DNA of 54,169 nt. It comes from Mucilaginibacter sp. GTDB lineage: Bacteria > Bacteroidota > Bacteroidia > Sphingobacteriales > Sphingobacteriaceae. The DNA lies in the NCBI GenBank assembly GCA_028287895.1, contig JAQBOV010000037.1:1-54169 (forward strand), in the 5' to 3' direction. Below, piece by piece: positions 1 through 9,138 of the stretch (positions are counted from its first letter, which is position 1; the number at the start of each line of letters is the position of its first letter). The position numbers and the translations under genes were made by a program. The notes beneath the pieces were generated by a model. It was not told where the DNA came from, did no database searches, and saw only the letters and a list, made by a program, of their open reading frames with translations.

Positions 1-1408
1 ACCTGCCGGCATAGATGGTATTCCTTTCAAATCAAATTCAGCCAGTTTGCGGTTTTCTTTGATCAGATCACGTTCGCCCTGGTAAACCGCTATCTTCATG
101 TTTACCTGCCCGTCTATAGAGGTCGTATACTGCCTTCCTGCTTTGGTAGGTACTTTTGAATTGCGCGGAATAATGATATCCATCAATCCGCCCATAGTTT
201 CAATACCCAGTGACAAAGGGGTAACATCCAGCAATAAAATATCCTTGCGGTTTCCGGCTAAAATATCGGCTTGTATGGCCGCTCCCAAAGCGACCACTTC
301 ATCCGGATTAAGTTCATTATGAACAGGTCTGGCAAAGAAATCGGACACCATCTTTTTAACCAAGGCCGTACGGGTAGAACCGCCAACCATTACCACTTCG
401 TTGATATCACCTATATCGAGGCCTGCATCTTTTAATGCATTGTGGCAGCACTCAATGGTTTGCTGCACCTTGGGTAATATCAATTGTTCAAAAGTATCGC
501 GATCAAGCGTACACCATATATCCCCTATTTTATCATTAACCAGGCTTTGGTGTGTGAAGGCTTTTTTTGCTTCTTCGGCTTTCAGGCGAAGTTGCTGTGC
601 CAGCTCGCGGTCTTTTATTAGTTCGGCTTTATTTAACCGGTTCTTTTCTATCCAGTAATCAACAATGGCGCTGTCAAAATCATCGCCCCCTAAAAAGGTG
701 TTTCCGTTGGTGGACAGGACTTCAAAAATGCCATTCTGTATTTGTAGTATTGAAACATCAAAGGTGCCTCCGCCCAGATCATATACCGCTATGGTTTTTG
801 TTTCTTCAGCGTTTAAGCCGATGCCGTACGCTAAACTCGCTGCTGTGGGCTCATTAACAATACGCAATACATCCAGCCCTGCCAGCTTACCGGCATCACG
901 TGTTGCCTGGCGTTGTGAATCGTTAAAATAGGCAGGCACAGTGATCACTGCACGGTTCACCGGTGTTTTTAAAGCGTGTTCCGCCCGGTCCTTTAGCTCT
1001 TTTAATATCAGGCCGGAAAGTTCGATCGGGGTATAAAAATGGTCGCCTACTTTAATTTTCACCAGGCTCTCGGTATCATCATCAATCACTTTATAGGAGA
1101 AGAAATCTTTGTGATCTTTAATATCGTGATAGGAGCGACCTAATAACCTTTTGACAGAGAAAACAGTGTTCTGCGGATCGGTTATTAAGTAATTTTTGGC
1201 GTCATTACCTACTGTGACTTCACCTGCCGGTCCAAAATGTACTACTGATGGCACTAAAACTCCCTTGCCAGTATCATTGATCACTTTCGGGTTTTTGTCA
1301 GGATCGATAAATGCCACCAATGAATTGGTGGTACCCAGGTCGATGCCTACAATAATGTCTTCCTTTTGCAGAGAGCCTGTTGCCAGATTGATAGAAACTT
1401 TAGCCATG
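1..1408 (-). CDS. hscA: Fe-S assembly Hsp70 chaperone HscA-like, 3' end beyond window
   Basis: ATP-dependent Hsp70 chaperone. About 469 residues are visible, and the substrate-binding domain runs off the window edge. The nucleotide-binding domain shows GIDLGTTNS at residues 21-29, a [10 protein letters not shown] phosphate loop, [12 protein letters not shown] and VVMVGGSTR. The interdomain linker region has [14 protein letters not shown] near residue 395. The roughly 20-residue leader before the first ATPase motif and the [10 protein letters not shown] linker resemble Bacteroidota HscA, which helps IscU release its cluster, more than DnaK. DnaK is usually linked to grpE/dnaJ, but here those lie 40 kb away. 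Fdx and IscX, possible pathway partners, sit at 31 kb. The start is the only ATG preceding the conserved leader, and the gene is divergent from the next one across 166 bp. Hsp70 identity is certain; HscA rather than DnaK is inferred. Confidence 0.8.
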
Positions 1409-1574
1409 ATAGTTCAATAACAATCGGCAAATGTAGGTAGTTTTAGCTCACCGAGTGTCTTTTGAATATCGAATTTTTAATTAGGTAAAAAACAAGCCAT
1501 ACATTTTTGCGTTAATTTCAACAATTATTAATCTGTTCTAATTCAGTTCAGCCAAATTTATTACTTTCACCCCA

Positions 1575-4427
1575 ATGTTCGTTTCTGTGCTGAATAAACT
1601 AAAGACCATATTTCTAACCACACTATTACTGCTACTGGCCACTGCCACTATGACAAAAGCTCAGCAGTTCGGTGGCAACCCGCCATCCATTCAATGGCAG
1701 CAAATAAATACAAAGGCTGCTAAAGTGATATTTCCAAAAGGACTGGATTCAGCAGCTTTGGAAGTGGCCAATATTGTTCAGCGGATGAACAGTATCATAC
1801 AGCCGACCATTGGCTACAAACAAAAGCAGGTAAGCATTGTGCTGCAAAACCAAACCACCGTAGCTAATGCTTATGTGGGATTGGCGCCTTTCAGAAGTGA
1901 ATTTTTTCTGACACCTGAACAAAATAGTTTCGAGGTCGGCAGCCTGCCGTGGCCTGCTCAATTGGCAATTCACGAATTCAGGCATGTGCAGCAGTATAAT
2001 AATTTTAACGTAGGGGCCTCAAAAGTACTGCACATGCTTTTCGGTGAGGGTGGCCAGGCATTAGCGAATGATCTTGCTGTACCCAATTGGTTTTTTGAAG
2101 GAGATGCTGTTTTTAACGAAACATTGGTGAGTGATCAGGGCCGTGGGCGTTTGCCTTATTTTTTTAACGGCTACCGTGCGCTGTGGGCTGACGGGAAGAA
2201 CTATAGCTGGATGAAACTGCGCAATGGTTCCTACCTGGATTTTATACCCGATTGGTACCCCACCGGTTATATGCTGGTAGCTTATGGAAGGGAAAAATTT
2301 GGAGATGTCTTCTGGAAAAATGTAACGCATGATGCGGCAGCCTATAAAGGAGGCTTGTTCCCATTCAGGCGCGCCATCAAAAAATACTCGGGTGAGGATT
2401 TCGAACATTTCAGAAACGAAGGCATAAATTATTTTAAGAATCAGTTCAATAGTGATTCAATAAATCAATCATTCACCAATTCAATAACTAAAAACTCACC
2501 CCACTTTGTAGCCAATCAAGAGTATCCTGCCTATGTAAATGATAGTACGCTGATCTATATGAAAAGCACCTATGATCATTTACCTGTTTTCGTAATTAGA
2601 ACCGGCAATAAAGAAAAGAATATTAGCGTGCGCGATTTCTCGCTTGATAACTATTTTGCTTATCATAACGGTAAGATAGTGTACACAACCTACCGGCCCG
2701 ATCTGCGCTGGACCTACCGCGATTACAGCGAATTGGTGTTGCTGGATGTAGCAACAGGCAGGGAGAAACGCATTAGCAGAAACACCAAATATTTCTCGCC
2801 CTCTTTTAGTCCGGATGGGAAAACTGTGGTAGCTGTGCAGGTTAATCCTTCAGGTAAAAGTACATTGCACTTATTGCATACTGCCAATGGGAAATTTATC
2901 AAAGCACTTGCAAATCCAGGGCGGTTGTTTTATACCTATCCTAAATTTTATGGGAGCCAAAAGCTGATATCAGCAGTAAGAAATCTAAAGGGAGAGATGT
3001 CACTGGCCCTGATTGATATTGAAACCGGTAAGACGCGCTATTTACTACCCTTCTCTTATCAGCCTATAGGCTTTATAACTATTAAAAATGATATCGTTTT
3101 TTTTACAGCGACATCAGGCATTAACGACCGTTTATTTGCATTGTATTTAAACAACGGCAAATTGTATGAGTTAAAAAACTATCAAAAAACGGGTTATATA
3201 GGTAACTACCAGCCTGCAGTATCTGACAATAAATTTGCCTGGGTCGGATTTACTGCTGTCGGATACCAGGTAAACGAATTTAACAAAAGTGAGCTTCAAT
3301 GGACAGAGACAAGCCCGGAACTGCCGGGCAGTCTACCCGGTGTGGGCGTCACTGCATTAAATAAAAATGCAGCGTCGGATCTGCTGGCATCTGTCAAAGA
3401 CGAGCCGCTTACTATAACCAAATATGCTAAAGCTTACCACCTGTTTAATTTTCACAGTATCATTCCTAATATCAGTGATCCCGATTATGTCATTGCCATT
3501 GTGGGAGAAAATGTGCTGAATACTTTTCAGTCACAGCTGTCATTTACCTACAATCGTAATGAACAGTATAAAGAAATCGGTTTTGATGCGGTGTATGGTG
3601 CTTTGTTCCCTTTTCTGAAAGCAGGGGTGGATTATACAATAGACCGCCGGGGATTTTATAAAGGCAGCAATACTTATTGGAACGAGACCGATCTGCATGG
3701 GGGCCTTGAAGTGCCGTTAGATTTTACCAGTGGAAAAAATGTCACTGGTCTGGATATGGGCAGCGATCTGTATTTCAGTCAAACTAATTTTCAGGCCCCA
3801 TATAATACCATTTTTAAAGCAAACAATTATACTTATGTCAGTAACTATATTACTTTCACTAATCATATTCAGCAGGCCCGACAAAATATTTATCCCCGGT
3901 TCGGGCAGAGTATAAGTTTGTCTTACAAAACAGCGATAGCCGGCTTGTCGGCAAGTCAGTTCCTGACATCGGGTAATTTGTTTTTTCCCGGCCTGGTGGT
4001 CAATCATAACCTGGTATTTAATGTGGCCCATCAACAGAAAGGCGAAAATAGCGCGATCGATTTTTCCAATAACTTCCCCTTTTCGCGCGGTTACATAGCC
4101 GAGAACTTGCATAGCATGAATAAGGCGGGCGCCGATTATCATTTCCCTGTTGCTTATCCTGATGCCGGCGTAGCCAATACCATATACCTGTTAAGGTTAA
4201 GAGGGGACCTGTTTTATGATTATACCCGCGTCTCAGACAGTTTCACAGACGGGAGCCGGTTTAAAAATTTCCGATCAACCGGGGCCGCAGTTTTTTTTGA
4301 TACGAAATGGTTTAACCAGGTGCCTGTTTCATTTGGCTTCAGGTACAGCCGTTTGCTAGATCCGGATATTTTTGGGTATGCCGGGCGAAATCGTTTTGAG
4401 ATCATTCTGCCGGTAACGGTTTTTTAA
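1575..4427 (+). CDS. secreted HEFRH metallopeptidase-like protein with TolB-like propeller and outer-membrane barrel
   Basis: A 950-residue exported protein. A signal peptide ends near the AQQ at about residue 30. The N-terminal third looks like a gluzincin (peptidase MA-like): HEFRH at residues 133-137 fits HExxH, and FFEGDA with Glu175 fits the third zinc ligand. Residues of roughly 310-560 contain TolB-like propeller blades such as SPSFSPDGKTVVAVQ. From about 640 onward the sequence alternates polar and aromatic residues, like a transmembrane beta-barrel, and ends in Phe, the usual outer-membrane insertion signal. I infer a cell-envelope protein with its protease and propeller parts in the periplasm or at the surface. 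No substrate can be named. The start lies 6 bases after TTACTTTC, a weak match to the Bacteroidota -7 box. Confidence 0.75.
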   Translation: MFVSVLNKLKTIFLTTLLLLLATATMTKAQQFGGNPPSIQWQQINTKAAKVIFPKGLDSAALEVANIVQRMNSIIQPTIGYKQKQVSIVLQNQTTVANAYVGLAPFRSEFFLTPEQNSFEVGSLPWPAQLAIHEFRHVQQYNNFNVGASKVLHMLFGEGGQALANDLAVPNWFFEGDAVFNETLVSDQGRGRLPYFFNGYRALWADGKNYSWMKLRNGSYLDFIPDWYPTGYMLVAYGREKFGDVFWKNVTHDAAAYKGGLFPFRRAIKKYSGEDFEHFRNEGINYFKNQFNSDSINQSFTNSITKNSPHFVANQEYPAYVNDSTLIYMKSTYDHLPVFVIRTGNKEKNISVRDFSLDNYFAYHNGKIVYTTYRPDLRWTYRDYSELVLLDVATGREKRISRNTKYFSPSFSPDGKTVVAVQVNPSGKSTLHLLHTANGKFIKALANPGRLFYTYPKFYGSQKLISAVRNLKGEMSLALIDIETGKTRYLLPFSYQPIGFITIKNDIVFFTATSGINDRLFALYLNNGKLYELKNYQKTGYIGNYQPAVSDNKFAWVGFTAVGYQVNEFNKSELQWTETSPELPGSLPGVGVTALNKNAASDLLASVKDEPLTITKYAKAYHLFNFHSIIPNISDPDYVIAIVGENVLNTFQSQLSFTYNRNEQYKEIGFDAVYGALFPFLKAGVDYTIDRRGFYKGSNTYWNETDLHGGLEVPLDFTSGKNVTGLDMGSDLYFSQTNFQAPYNTIFKANNYTYVSNYITFTNHIQQARQNIYPRFGQSISLSYKTAIAGLSASQFLTSGNLFFPGLVVNHNLVFNVAHQQKGENSAIDFSNNFPFSRGYIAENLHSMNKAGADYHFPVAYPDAGVANTIYLLRLRGDLFYDYTRVSDSFTDGSRFKNFRSTGAAVFFDTKWFNQVPVSFGFRYSRLLDPDIFGYAGRNRFEIILPVTVF

Positions 4428-4550
4428 GTAGTGAATTACTGAATTAGTGAATGAACGGGAGAATAAGAATTTCGCCGAATATAAAGAGTTTTTAAAACGG
4501 GATAAGTCTAGATAATCGCCGATTCATTCGCTCACTAACTCACTCATCGG
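4428..4550. repeat. word-built inverted repeat between convergent genes
   Basis: The left arm (4428-4460) repeats variants of GTGAATTA/CTGAATTAGTGAATGA. The right arm (4521-4550) is its imperfect reverse complement (CATTCGCTCACTAACTCACT). About 60 bases separate the arms. It fills the spacer between two convergent genes, so a bidirectional terminator or RNA-stabilising hairpin is plausible. Bases 4430-4454 match the reverse complement of 41617-41641 at 24 of 25 positions. Confidence 0.75.
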
Positions 4551-4551
4551 A

Positions 4552-5307
4552 TTACCCGTTTGCAAGTTTAATGATATCTTTTACTTTCTGCACATCAGTT
4601 ACCATGATGCCATATTCATTGGGGTTGTTGTTGCTGCCCAGGATGATATGCTCGTTGTGATACTGCATTTTACTTTTCACAGCCTTTCTGGCTGACGAAT
4701 GGATCTGTGTAGCTTTGGTGAAACGAATCAGATCAGCTACGGTGCTTTCGTCGATGCCGCTTCCCGGCATGATCGTAATGCGCCCGGCGGCTTTTTCTAT
4801 CAGGTGGGCAATTACATTTGCGCCTTCCAAAGCGGTAGTTTTGCCACCCGAGGTTAAAATGCGTTCACAGCCCATTTCGATAATATCTTCCAATGCCTGG
4901 TTCATGTCGGCGCACATATCGAAAGCACGGTGAAAAGTAACACCTAATCCTCTGAGTTTTGCCGTGTGTACCAATTCGGAACAGCGTTGCCTGTCTACAC
5001 TTCCATCAGCATTTAAAATGCCGATCACAATACCATCGCATCCCGCTTCAATGCAATATCTTACATCTGCCTTTATTATTTCAAACTCAGTATCGGTATA
5101 CAAAAAATCACCTTCACGCGGGCGTATCAATGGATATAATTTAATATCCAGCATCTTTCGCGCCAGCAAAATTTGCCCGTATGATGGGGTGGTACCGCCT
5201 TCGTTCAGATTGTCGCACAATTCAACCCTTATGGCACCGCCTTCCTGCGCAGCCAGCGCAGAAGTAAGTGAATTGGCACAAACTTCAAGTTGTATTTTTG
5301 GGTTCAT
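4552..5307 (-). CDS. cutC: CutC family protein
   Basis: A 251-residue cytosolic TIM-barrel protein of the CutC family, the usual length. It has the typical start LEVCANSLTSALAAQEGGA followed by RVELCDNLNEGGTTPSYG. Internal family signatures are LYPLIRPREGDFLYTD and VTFHRAFD, then ILTSGGKTTALEGA and ITIMPGSGI. The family was first linked to copper tolerance in E. coli, but its biochemical role is disputed and nothing here settles it. The gene lies 45 bp downstream of the asparaginase-like gene on the same strand and may share its transcript. It converges with the preceding barrel protein. Confidence 0.92.
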   Translation of the reverse strand: MNPKIQLEVCANSLTSALAAQEGGAIRVELCDNLNEGGTTPSYGQILLARKMLDIKLYPLIRPREGDFLYTDTEFEIIKADVRYCIEAGCDGIVIGILNADGSVDRQRCSELVHTAKLRGLGVTFHRAFDMCADMNQALEDIIEMGCERILTSGGKTTALEGANVIAHLIEKAAGRITIMPGSGIDESTVADLIRFTKATQIHSSARKAVKSKMQYHNEHIILGSNNNPNEYGIMVTDVQKVKDIIKLANG

Positions 5308-5352
5308 GGTTGGTAGCCTGAGGTATGGATTAAATTGAGTTTCTTAAAGCAG

Positions 5353-6363
5353 CTATTGATAAGCGCTTTTCCCGTTGATTAACAAATCCTGTTTATCGGC
5401 ATTGCAAACGGCAAATGAGAAGCCGCTTTGAATAGCATAAGCACCGTACTGGCCCTTTTTGTTGATCGCAAGGAAACCGACCTGGATGTTTTTAGCGGTA
5501 TCCGGTTTCTTTTTAATGATTCTTTTTACTGCTTCTTTGCAGGCATCCTCGGGTGATAAGCCCTGTCGCATTAATTCCACTACTAAAAAACTGCCCACAT
5601 TGCGTATCACTTCTTCGCCAACACCAGTTGAAGTGGCTCCGCCCACCTCATTATCAACATACAGTCCGGCGCCAATTATCGGGCTGTCGCCCACACGGCC
5701 ATGCAGTTTAAATGCCATACCGCTCGTAGTGCAAGCGCCTGATATATTGCCTTTGGCATCAATGGCAAGCATGCCTATGGTATCATGGTTATATTTGCCG
5801 CCGGGTACATGCTGCTTATTCTCAATATTTATTGTAGGGCTGTATTTGGCGGTTTCGAGCCATTCTTTCCATGCCTTTTCCGATTCAGGTGTCAGCAGCT
5901 TTTCTCTTTTAAAGCCCTGCTCAACCGCAAACTGGGTTGCACCATCACCAACGAGCATGACATGCGGGGTTTTTTCCATTACCAGGCGCGCTACCGATAT
6001 AGGGTGCGCAATATCTTCTATTGCTGCCACCGAGCCGCAATTGCCAAACTCGTCCATAATGCAGGCATCAAGCGAGACATGCCCGTCACGGTCCGGGTAA
6101 CCGGCACGGCCAACGGTATGGTTTTTCATATCCGCCTCGGGTATTTTTACACCGGCTTCCACAGCATCCAGTGCCCGGCCACCTTTTTCAAGTGTTTTCC
6201 AGGCTTCTTTGTTTGCTGCAATACCAAAATCCCAGGTGGAGATCACAATAGGAAGATTAGCTGCCGGAGAATAAGACAATGTTTTTGCCACGGCCGACCG
6301 TGACCATGCTGCAAGCGAGACGCCTGCAGTGGTGAGCTTAATAAATTTGCGGCGATTATACAT
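5353..6363 (-). CDS. N(4)-(beta-N-acetylglucosaminyl)-L-asparaginase / isoaspartyl peptidase family, exported
   Basis: A 336-residue Ntn-hydrolase of the glycosylasparaginase/type III asparaginase family. These enzymes self-cleave before a Thr that becomes the nucleophile, then hydrolyse asparagine-linked GlcNAc or isoaspartyl bonds. The cleavage site is HDTIGMLA with Thr195, followed by CTTSGMAFKLHGRVGDSPI, the substrate loop. The N-terminus MYNRRKFIKLTTAGVSLAA is a twin-arginine-like signal (RRKFIK), so export is likely. VGRAGYPDRDGHVSLDACIM matches glycosylasparaginases better than plain asparaginases, which makes glycoprotein degradation the better guess. It probably forms an operon with cutC downstream. 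Confidence 0.9.
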   Translation of the reverse strand: MYNRRKFIKLTTAGVSLAAWSRSAVAKTLSYSPAANLPIVISTWDFGIAANKEAWKTLEKGGRALDAVEAGVKIPEADMKNHTVGRAGYPDRDGHVSLDACIMDEFGNCGSVAAIEDIAHPISVARLVMEKTPHVMLVGDGATQFAVEQGFKREKLLTPESEKAWKEWLETAKYSPTINIENKQHVPGGKYNHDTIGMLAIDAKGNISGACTTSGMAFKLHGRVGDSPIIGAGLYVDNEVGGATSTGVGEEVIRNVGSFLVVELMRQGLSPEDACKEAVKRIIKKKPDTAKNIQVGFLAINKKGQYGAYAIQSGFSFAVCNADKQDLLINGKSAYQ

Positions 6364-6408
6364 GCCGCTAATATATAAAGTTTGGGCGGATTTAAGCTGT
6401 AAACTATC

Positions 6409-6825
6409 TTATTGCCCGGCTACATTCATGATCGGCCTTACCTCAATACTGCCGCCAAATTCAAAGACCGGGCATTTATCGGCAATAGCTTTTGCAGTAT
6501 CCATGTTGGCGGCATTAATGATCAAAACAGAGCTCACCTGTTCGTTATTGGCGACGTAGGCTGTGCTCTTTAGCGATTTTTCCGTGCCGCTTATCGTCAG
6601 GCCCTCATTGGCCGGACGATAACCAGCCGCCAAATTGCCTGATTTTGCCAGGTTGCCCATATAATCCTGCCAGCGCTTAATATTGTTCTTGACAGCCTCA
6701 TTCGATGAAGGCTTAAAATCGGCCTTAAACCTGATCATGAACAGGAATTGCGATTGGGGCTTTTGCTGTGCAAATAAGGTGGAGCCCGCAAATGACAGGA
6801 TGGCTAAAAGGAGGAATTTCTTCAT
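6409..6825 (-). CDS. exported YCII-related domain protein
   Basis: A 138-residue protein. A signal peptide (MKKFLLLAILSFAGSTLFA, then QQ) precedes a ferredoxin-like alpha+beta domain of the YCII/DGPF type. Recognisable parts are QFLFMIRFKADF, the helix WQDYMGNLAKSG, GNLAAGYRPANEGLTISG and the closing strand FEFGGSIEVRPIM. YCII domains are usually cytosolic and poorly characterised; the secreted form is common in Bacteroidota. No enzymatic function can be assigned. It lies 45 bp upstream of the asparaginase-like gene in the same direction. Confidence 0.82.
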   Translation of the reverse strand: MKKFLLLAILSFAGSTLFAQQKPQSQFLFMIRFKADFKPSSNEAVKNNIKRWQDYMGNLAKSGNLAAGYRPANEGLTISGTEKSLKSTAYVANNEQVSSVLIINAANMDTAKAIADKCPVFEFGGSIEVRPIMNVAGQ

Positions 6826-6852
6826 GGTAATTTAGTTTGATTGTTCAATTTG

Positions 6853-7098
6853 CTAATCTTCGCTGTTTGAGAACCCGGGTTCATTAGCCACTATTTGTTT
6901 ACATTTTTCCAGATCGCGCGCAAATACTTTTATTTTGATGCCGCCTCCGCCCTGGTTATAAACCGGGTATAAAATACCCAGGCTTTCGTCCGTTATAAAG
7001 CAGGGAATATCGTTCGCTTCCAATTTGGTGCGGATGATCTCGGCCAGCATTGGGTTATAGTAGGTTTCAAAAGTGACTATATCGTCTTCTTTTTGCAT
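6853..7098 (-). CDS. DUF2007 family small protein (putative signal-transducing protein)
   Basis: A protein of about 81 residues that starts at the Met of MQKEDDIVTFETYYNPML. A longer in-frame start at 7149 adds a leader that does not look conserved, so I reject it. The fold is a DUF2007-type alpha+beta domain: VTFETYYNPMLAEIIRTKLE, then DIPCFITDES and a glycine run (NQGGGGIKIKVFARDLE), and an acidic tail. Family members are described as putative signal-transducing proteins without demonstrated function. It is divergent from the WYL regulator. Confidence 0.78.
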   Translation of the reverse strand: MQKEDDIVTFETYYNPMLAEIIRTKLEANDIPCFITDESLGILYPVYNQGGGGIKIKVFARDLEKCKQIVANEPGFSNSED

Positions 7099-7183
7099 AA
7101 AAGCGTTGATGTTTAAAAATAAGCAGATCTTATATGAAGTCTTATCCAAAAATGATCATTTGTTTTGGTTAATTTGAATAATT

Positions 7184-8131
7184 ATGAATCGAATCGACCG
7201 GATCTCGGCCATATTAATTCAGCTTCAATCGCGAAGAGTAGTAAAAGCAAGCGATATAGCTGAACGTTTTAACATCAGTTTGCGTACCGTTTACCGGGAC
7301 ATAAAAACGCTGGAACAGGCCGGTATTCCGCTGATTGGTGAGGCTGGTGTGGGATACTCCATAATGGACGGCTATAGATTACCACCGGTAATGTTTACCC
7401 GCGAAGAGGCTACGGCGTTCCTGACTGCTGAGAAGTTAATGGAAAAACTGACCGATCCTTTATCTGACGAGAATTTCAAATCGGCTATGTATAAAATACG
7501 TTCGGTATTACGTACGGCTGAAAAGGATTTTTTAGAGAATATCGACGGGCATATTGAAGTGATGAAAAGCCGCCGCACAGCCGGCAGTAAACTGGACCTG
7601 AACCCGCTTCAACTGATCTTGAAAGGGATTGCCCAAAAGAATGTGTTGGCCATTAATTATTTCGCGGCCCATACCCAGCAAAAAAGTGAAAGATGTATCG
7701 AGCCGGTTGGGGTTTTTTACCAGGACCATTACTGGCACCTGATCGCCTGGTGCCGTTTGCGGGAAGATTACCGCGATTTCAGGCTCGACCGTATTTCCGG
7801 GATCTCCTTAAGCAGTGAGCAATTTGAGTCACAACACCCCAATCTAAAGGACTTTATCTCCAGGTCGGCCCAGGAAAAGAACCTTCAGGCCGTCGTAATC
7901 CGGGTCGAAAAAAAGGTATTGCCCTATATCAATGAGCAAAAATATTATAACGGCTATGTATCCGAACAGGAAATTGATGGAATGATCGAGATCACTTTTC
8001 TGACCGAGTTCCTGGAGGGTTTTGTACGTTGGCTGATGATGTATGGCGATATGGCCGAGGTAATCACACCGGCTAATCTGAGGGAAAGAGTGAAGGTACT
8101 TTCCGGTATTATACATCAAAAAAATCAATAG
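7184..8131 (+). CDS. YafY-type WYL-domain transcriptional regulator
   Basis: A 315-residue DNA-binding regulator. The N-terminal winged helix (residues 1-60, ASDIAERFNISLRTVYRDIKTLEQAG) is followed by GYSIMDGYRLPPVMFTREEA, the hallmark linker of the YafY/YobV group. The WYL domain spans about 145-215 (NYFAAHTQQKSERCIEPVGVF then WHLIAWCRLREDYRDFRLDRI), and a WCX-type C-terminal domain follows. WYL domains sense small ligands or nucleic acid. The gene directly precedes the EVE-SRPBCC and GyrI-like genes, a common arrangement in which the regulator controls its neighbours. The TGACA-N6-TGTCA palindrome just after its stop is a candidate site. Confidence 0.92.
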   Translation: MNRIDRISAILIQLQSRRVVKASDIAERFNISLRTVYRDIKTLEQAGIPLIGEAGVGYSIMDGYRLPPVMFTREEATAFLTAEKLMEKLTDPLSDENFKSAMYKIRSVLRTAEKDFLENIDGHIEVMKSRRTAGSKLDLNPLQLILKGIAQKNVLAINYFAAHTQQKSERCIEPVGVFYQDHYWHLIAWCRLREDYRDFRLDRISGISLSSEQFESQHPNLKDFISRSAQEKNLQAVVIRVEKKVLPYINEQKYYNGYVSEQEIDGMIEITFLTEFLEGFVRWLMMYGDMAEVITPANLRERVKVLSGIIHQKNQ

Positions 8132-8144
8132 CGAACTTTTCTGC

Positions 8145-8160
8145 TGACATAGGGTTGTCA
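8145..8160. promoter_or_regulatory. candidate operator, TGACA-N6-TGTCA palindrome
   Basis: The sequence TGACATAGGGTTGTCA lies in the 52-bp gap between the WYL regulator stop and the next start. The symmetric half-sites are separated by six bases. TTTTCTTTG, a weak -7 box, follows at about 8171-8179. Regulation by the adjacent WYL protein is inferred from position only. Confidence 0.4.
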
Positions 8161-8183
8161 CTGATGCACATTTTCTTTGCTCG

Positions 8184-9068
8184 ATGAATTGCACGGAAAG
8201 ATATTGGATAACGGTGGTCTGTAAAGATCATATTAAACGCGGCGTTGAAGGCGGGTTTATGCAGGCCAATCATGGTAAAGCCGGTCCGCTAAAGAAACTG
8301 CATGTAAATGATTGGGTGATATTTTATTCCCCAAAGGTTACTTACCAGGGTGATGAAAAATTACAGTCGTTTACAGCCATCGGGCAGGTAACCGGGGGGG
8401 CGGTCTACCAGTATAAAATCGCTGATGATTTTATTCCATATCGGCGGAATGTGCATTTTTATCCTTGTAAAGACGTTTCGTTCATCCCATTGATCCCGCA
8501 AATGGAATTTATCAAAAACAAAAAGACCTGGGGTTATCATTTTCGTTTTGGTTTTTTTGAAATAGGAAAAACTGATTTTGAACTCATCCGTTCGAAAATG
8601 ACAGCTCATCAACATAAAATATTACCAACTCATAATATTATGGAAAGCTTAAGTACATCAATGACTATTAATGCTCCTGCAGCTAAAGTGTGGCAGGCGC
8701 TGACGGATCCAAAGATTGTCAAGCAATATTTTTTTGGCACCAAGGTGAACTCGGATTGGAAAAAAGGAAGCCCGATTATCTGGGAAGGAGAGTGGGAGGG
8801 AAAAACCTACCGGGATACGGGCACCATACTGGATATTAGCCCGGGCAAGTATGTGAAATATACTTACTGGAGCAGCATGTCGGGTACCGAGAACAAGCCG
8901 GAAAATTATGCCAATATTACCTACGGACTTTCCGAAAAAGGCGGCAAAACGGTATTGACCATTACCCAGGATAATATAAAAAACAAGGAATCAAAGGAGC
9001 ATTCTGAACAAAACTGGAAGTCCGTTTTTGGTAAGATGAAAGAAATGCTGGAGAATAATAAAGTATAA
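8184..9068 (+). CDS. EVE (UPF0310) domain fused to SRPBCC/AHSA1 domain
   Basis: A 294-residue two-domain protein. Residues 5-140 match the EVE/UPF0310 PUA-like fold along its full length: YWITVVCKDHIKRGVEGGF, AGPLKKLHVNDWVIFYSP, FIPYRRNVHFYPC and FIKNKKTWGYHFRFGFFEI. EVE domains are related to YTH domains and are thought to bind modified bases. From Met153 (base 8640) a complete SRPBCC/AHSA1-like domain starts: TINAPAAKVWQALTDPKIVKQYFFGT, then YTYWSSMSG and ENYANITYGLSEKGG. The linker MTAHQHKILPTHNIM has no obvious structure and looks like a read-through spacer between two formerly separate genes. The reading frame is continuous. Whether it is translated as one protein or also from Met153 is unknown. 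Confidence 0.85.
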   Translation: MNCTERYWITVVCKDHIKRGVEGGFMQANHGKAGPLKKLHVNDWVIFYSPKVTYQGDEKLQSFTAIGQVTGGAVYQYKIADDFIPYRRNVHFYPCKDVSFIPLIPQMEFIKNKKTWGYHFRFGFFEIGKTDFELIRSKMTAHQHKILPTHNIMESLSTSMTINAPAAKVWQALTDPKIVKQYFFGTKVNSDWKKGSPIIWEGEWEGKTYRDTGTILDISPGKYVKYTYWSSMSGTENKPENYANITYGLSEKGGKTVLTITQDNIKNKESKEHSEQNWKSVFGKMKEMLENNKV

Positions 9069-9138
9069 ACAAATTATTTAATTAAATTTCATAAAAAATT
9101 GATTTTTAAATTTTTAAATATCAATATAACTAAATGTA

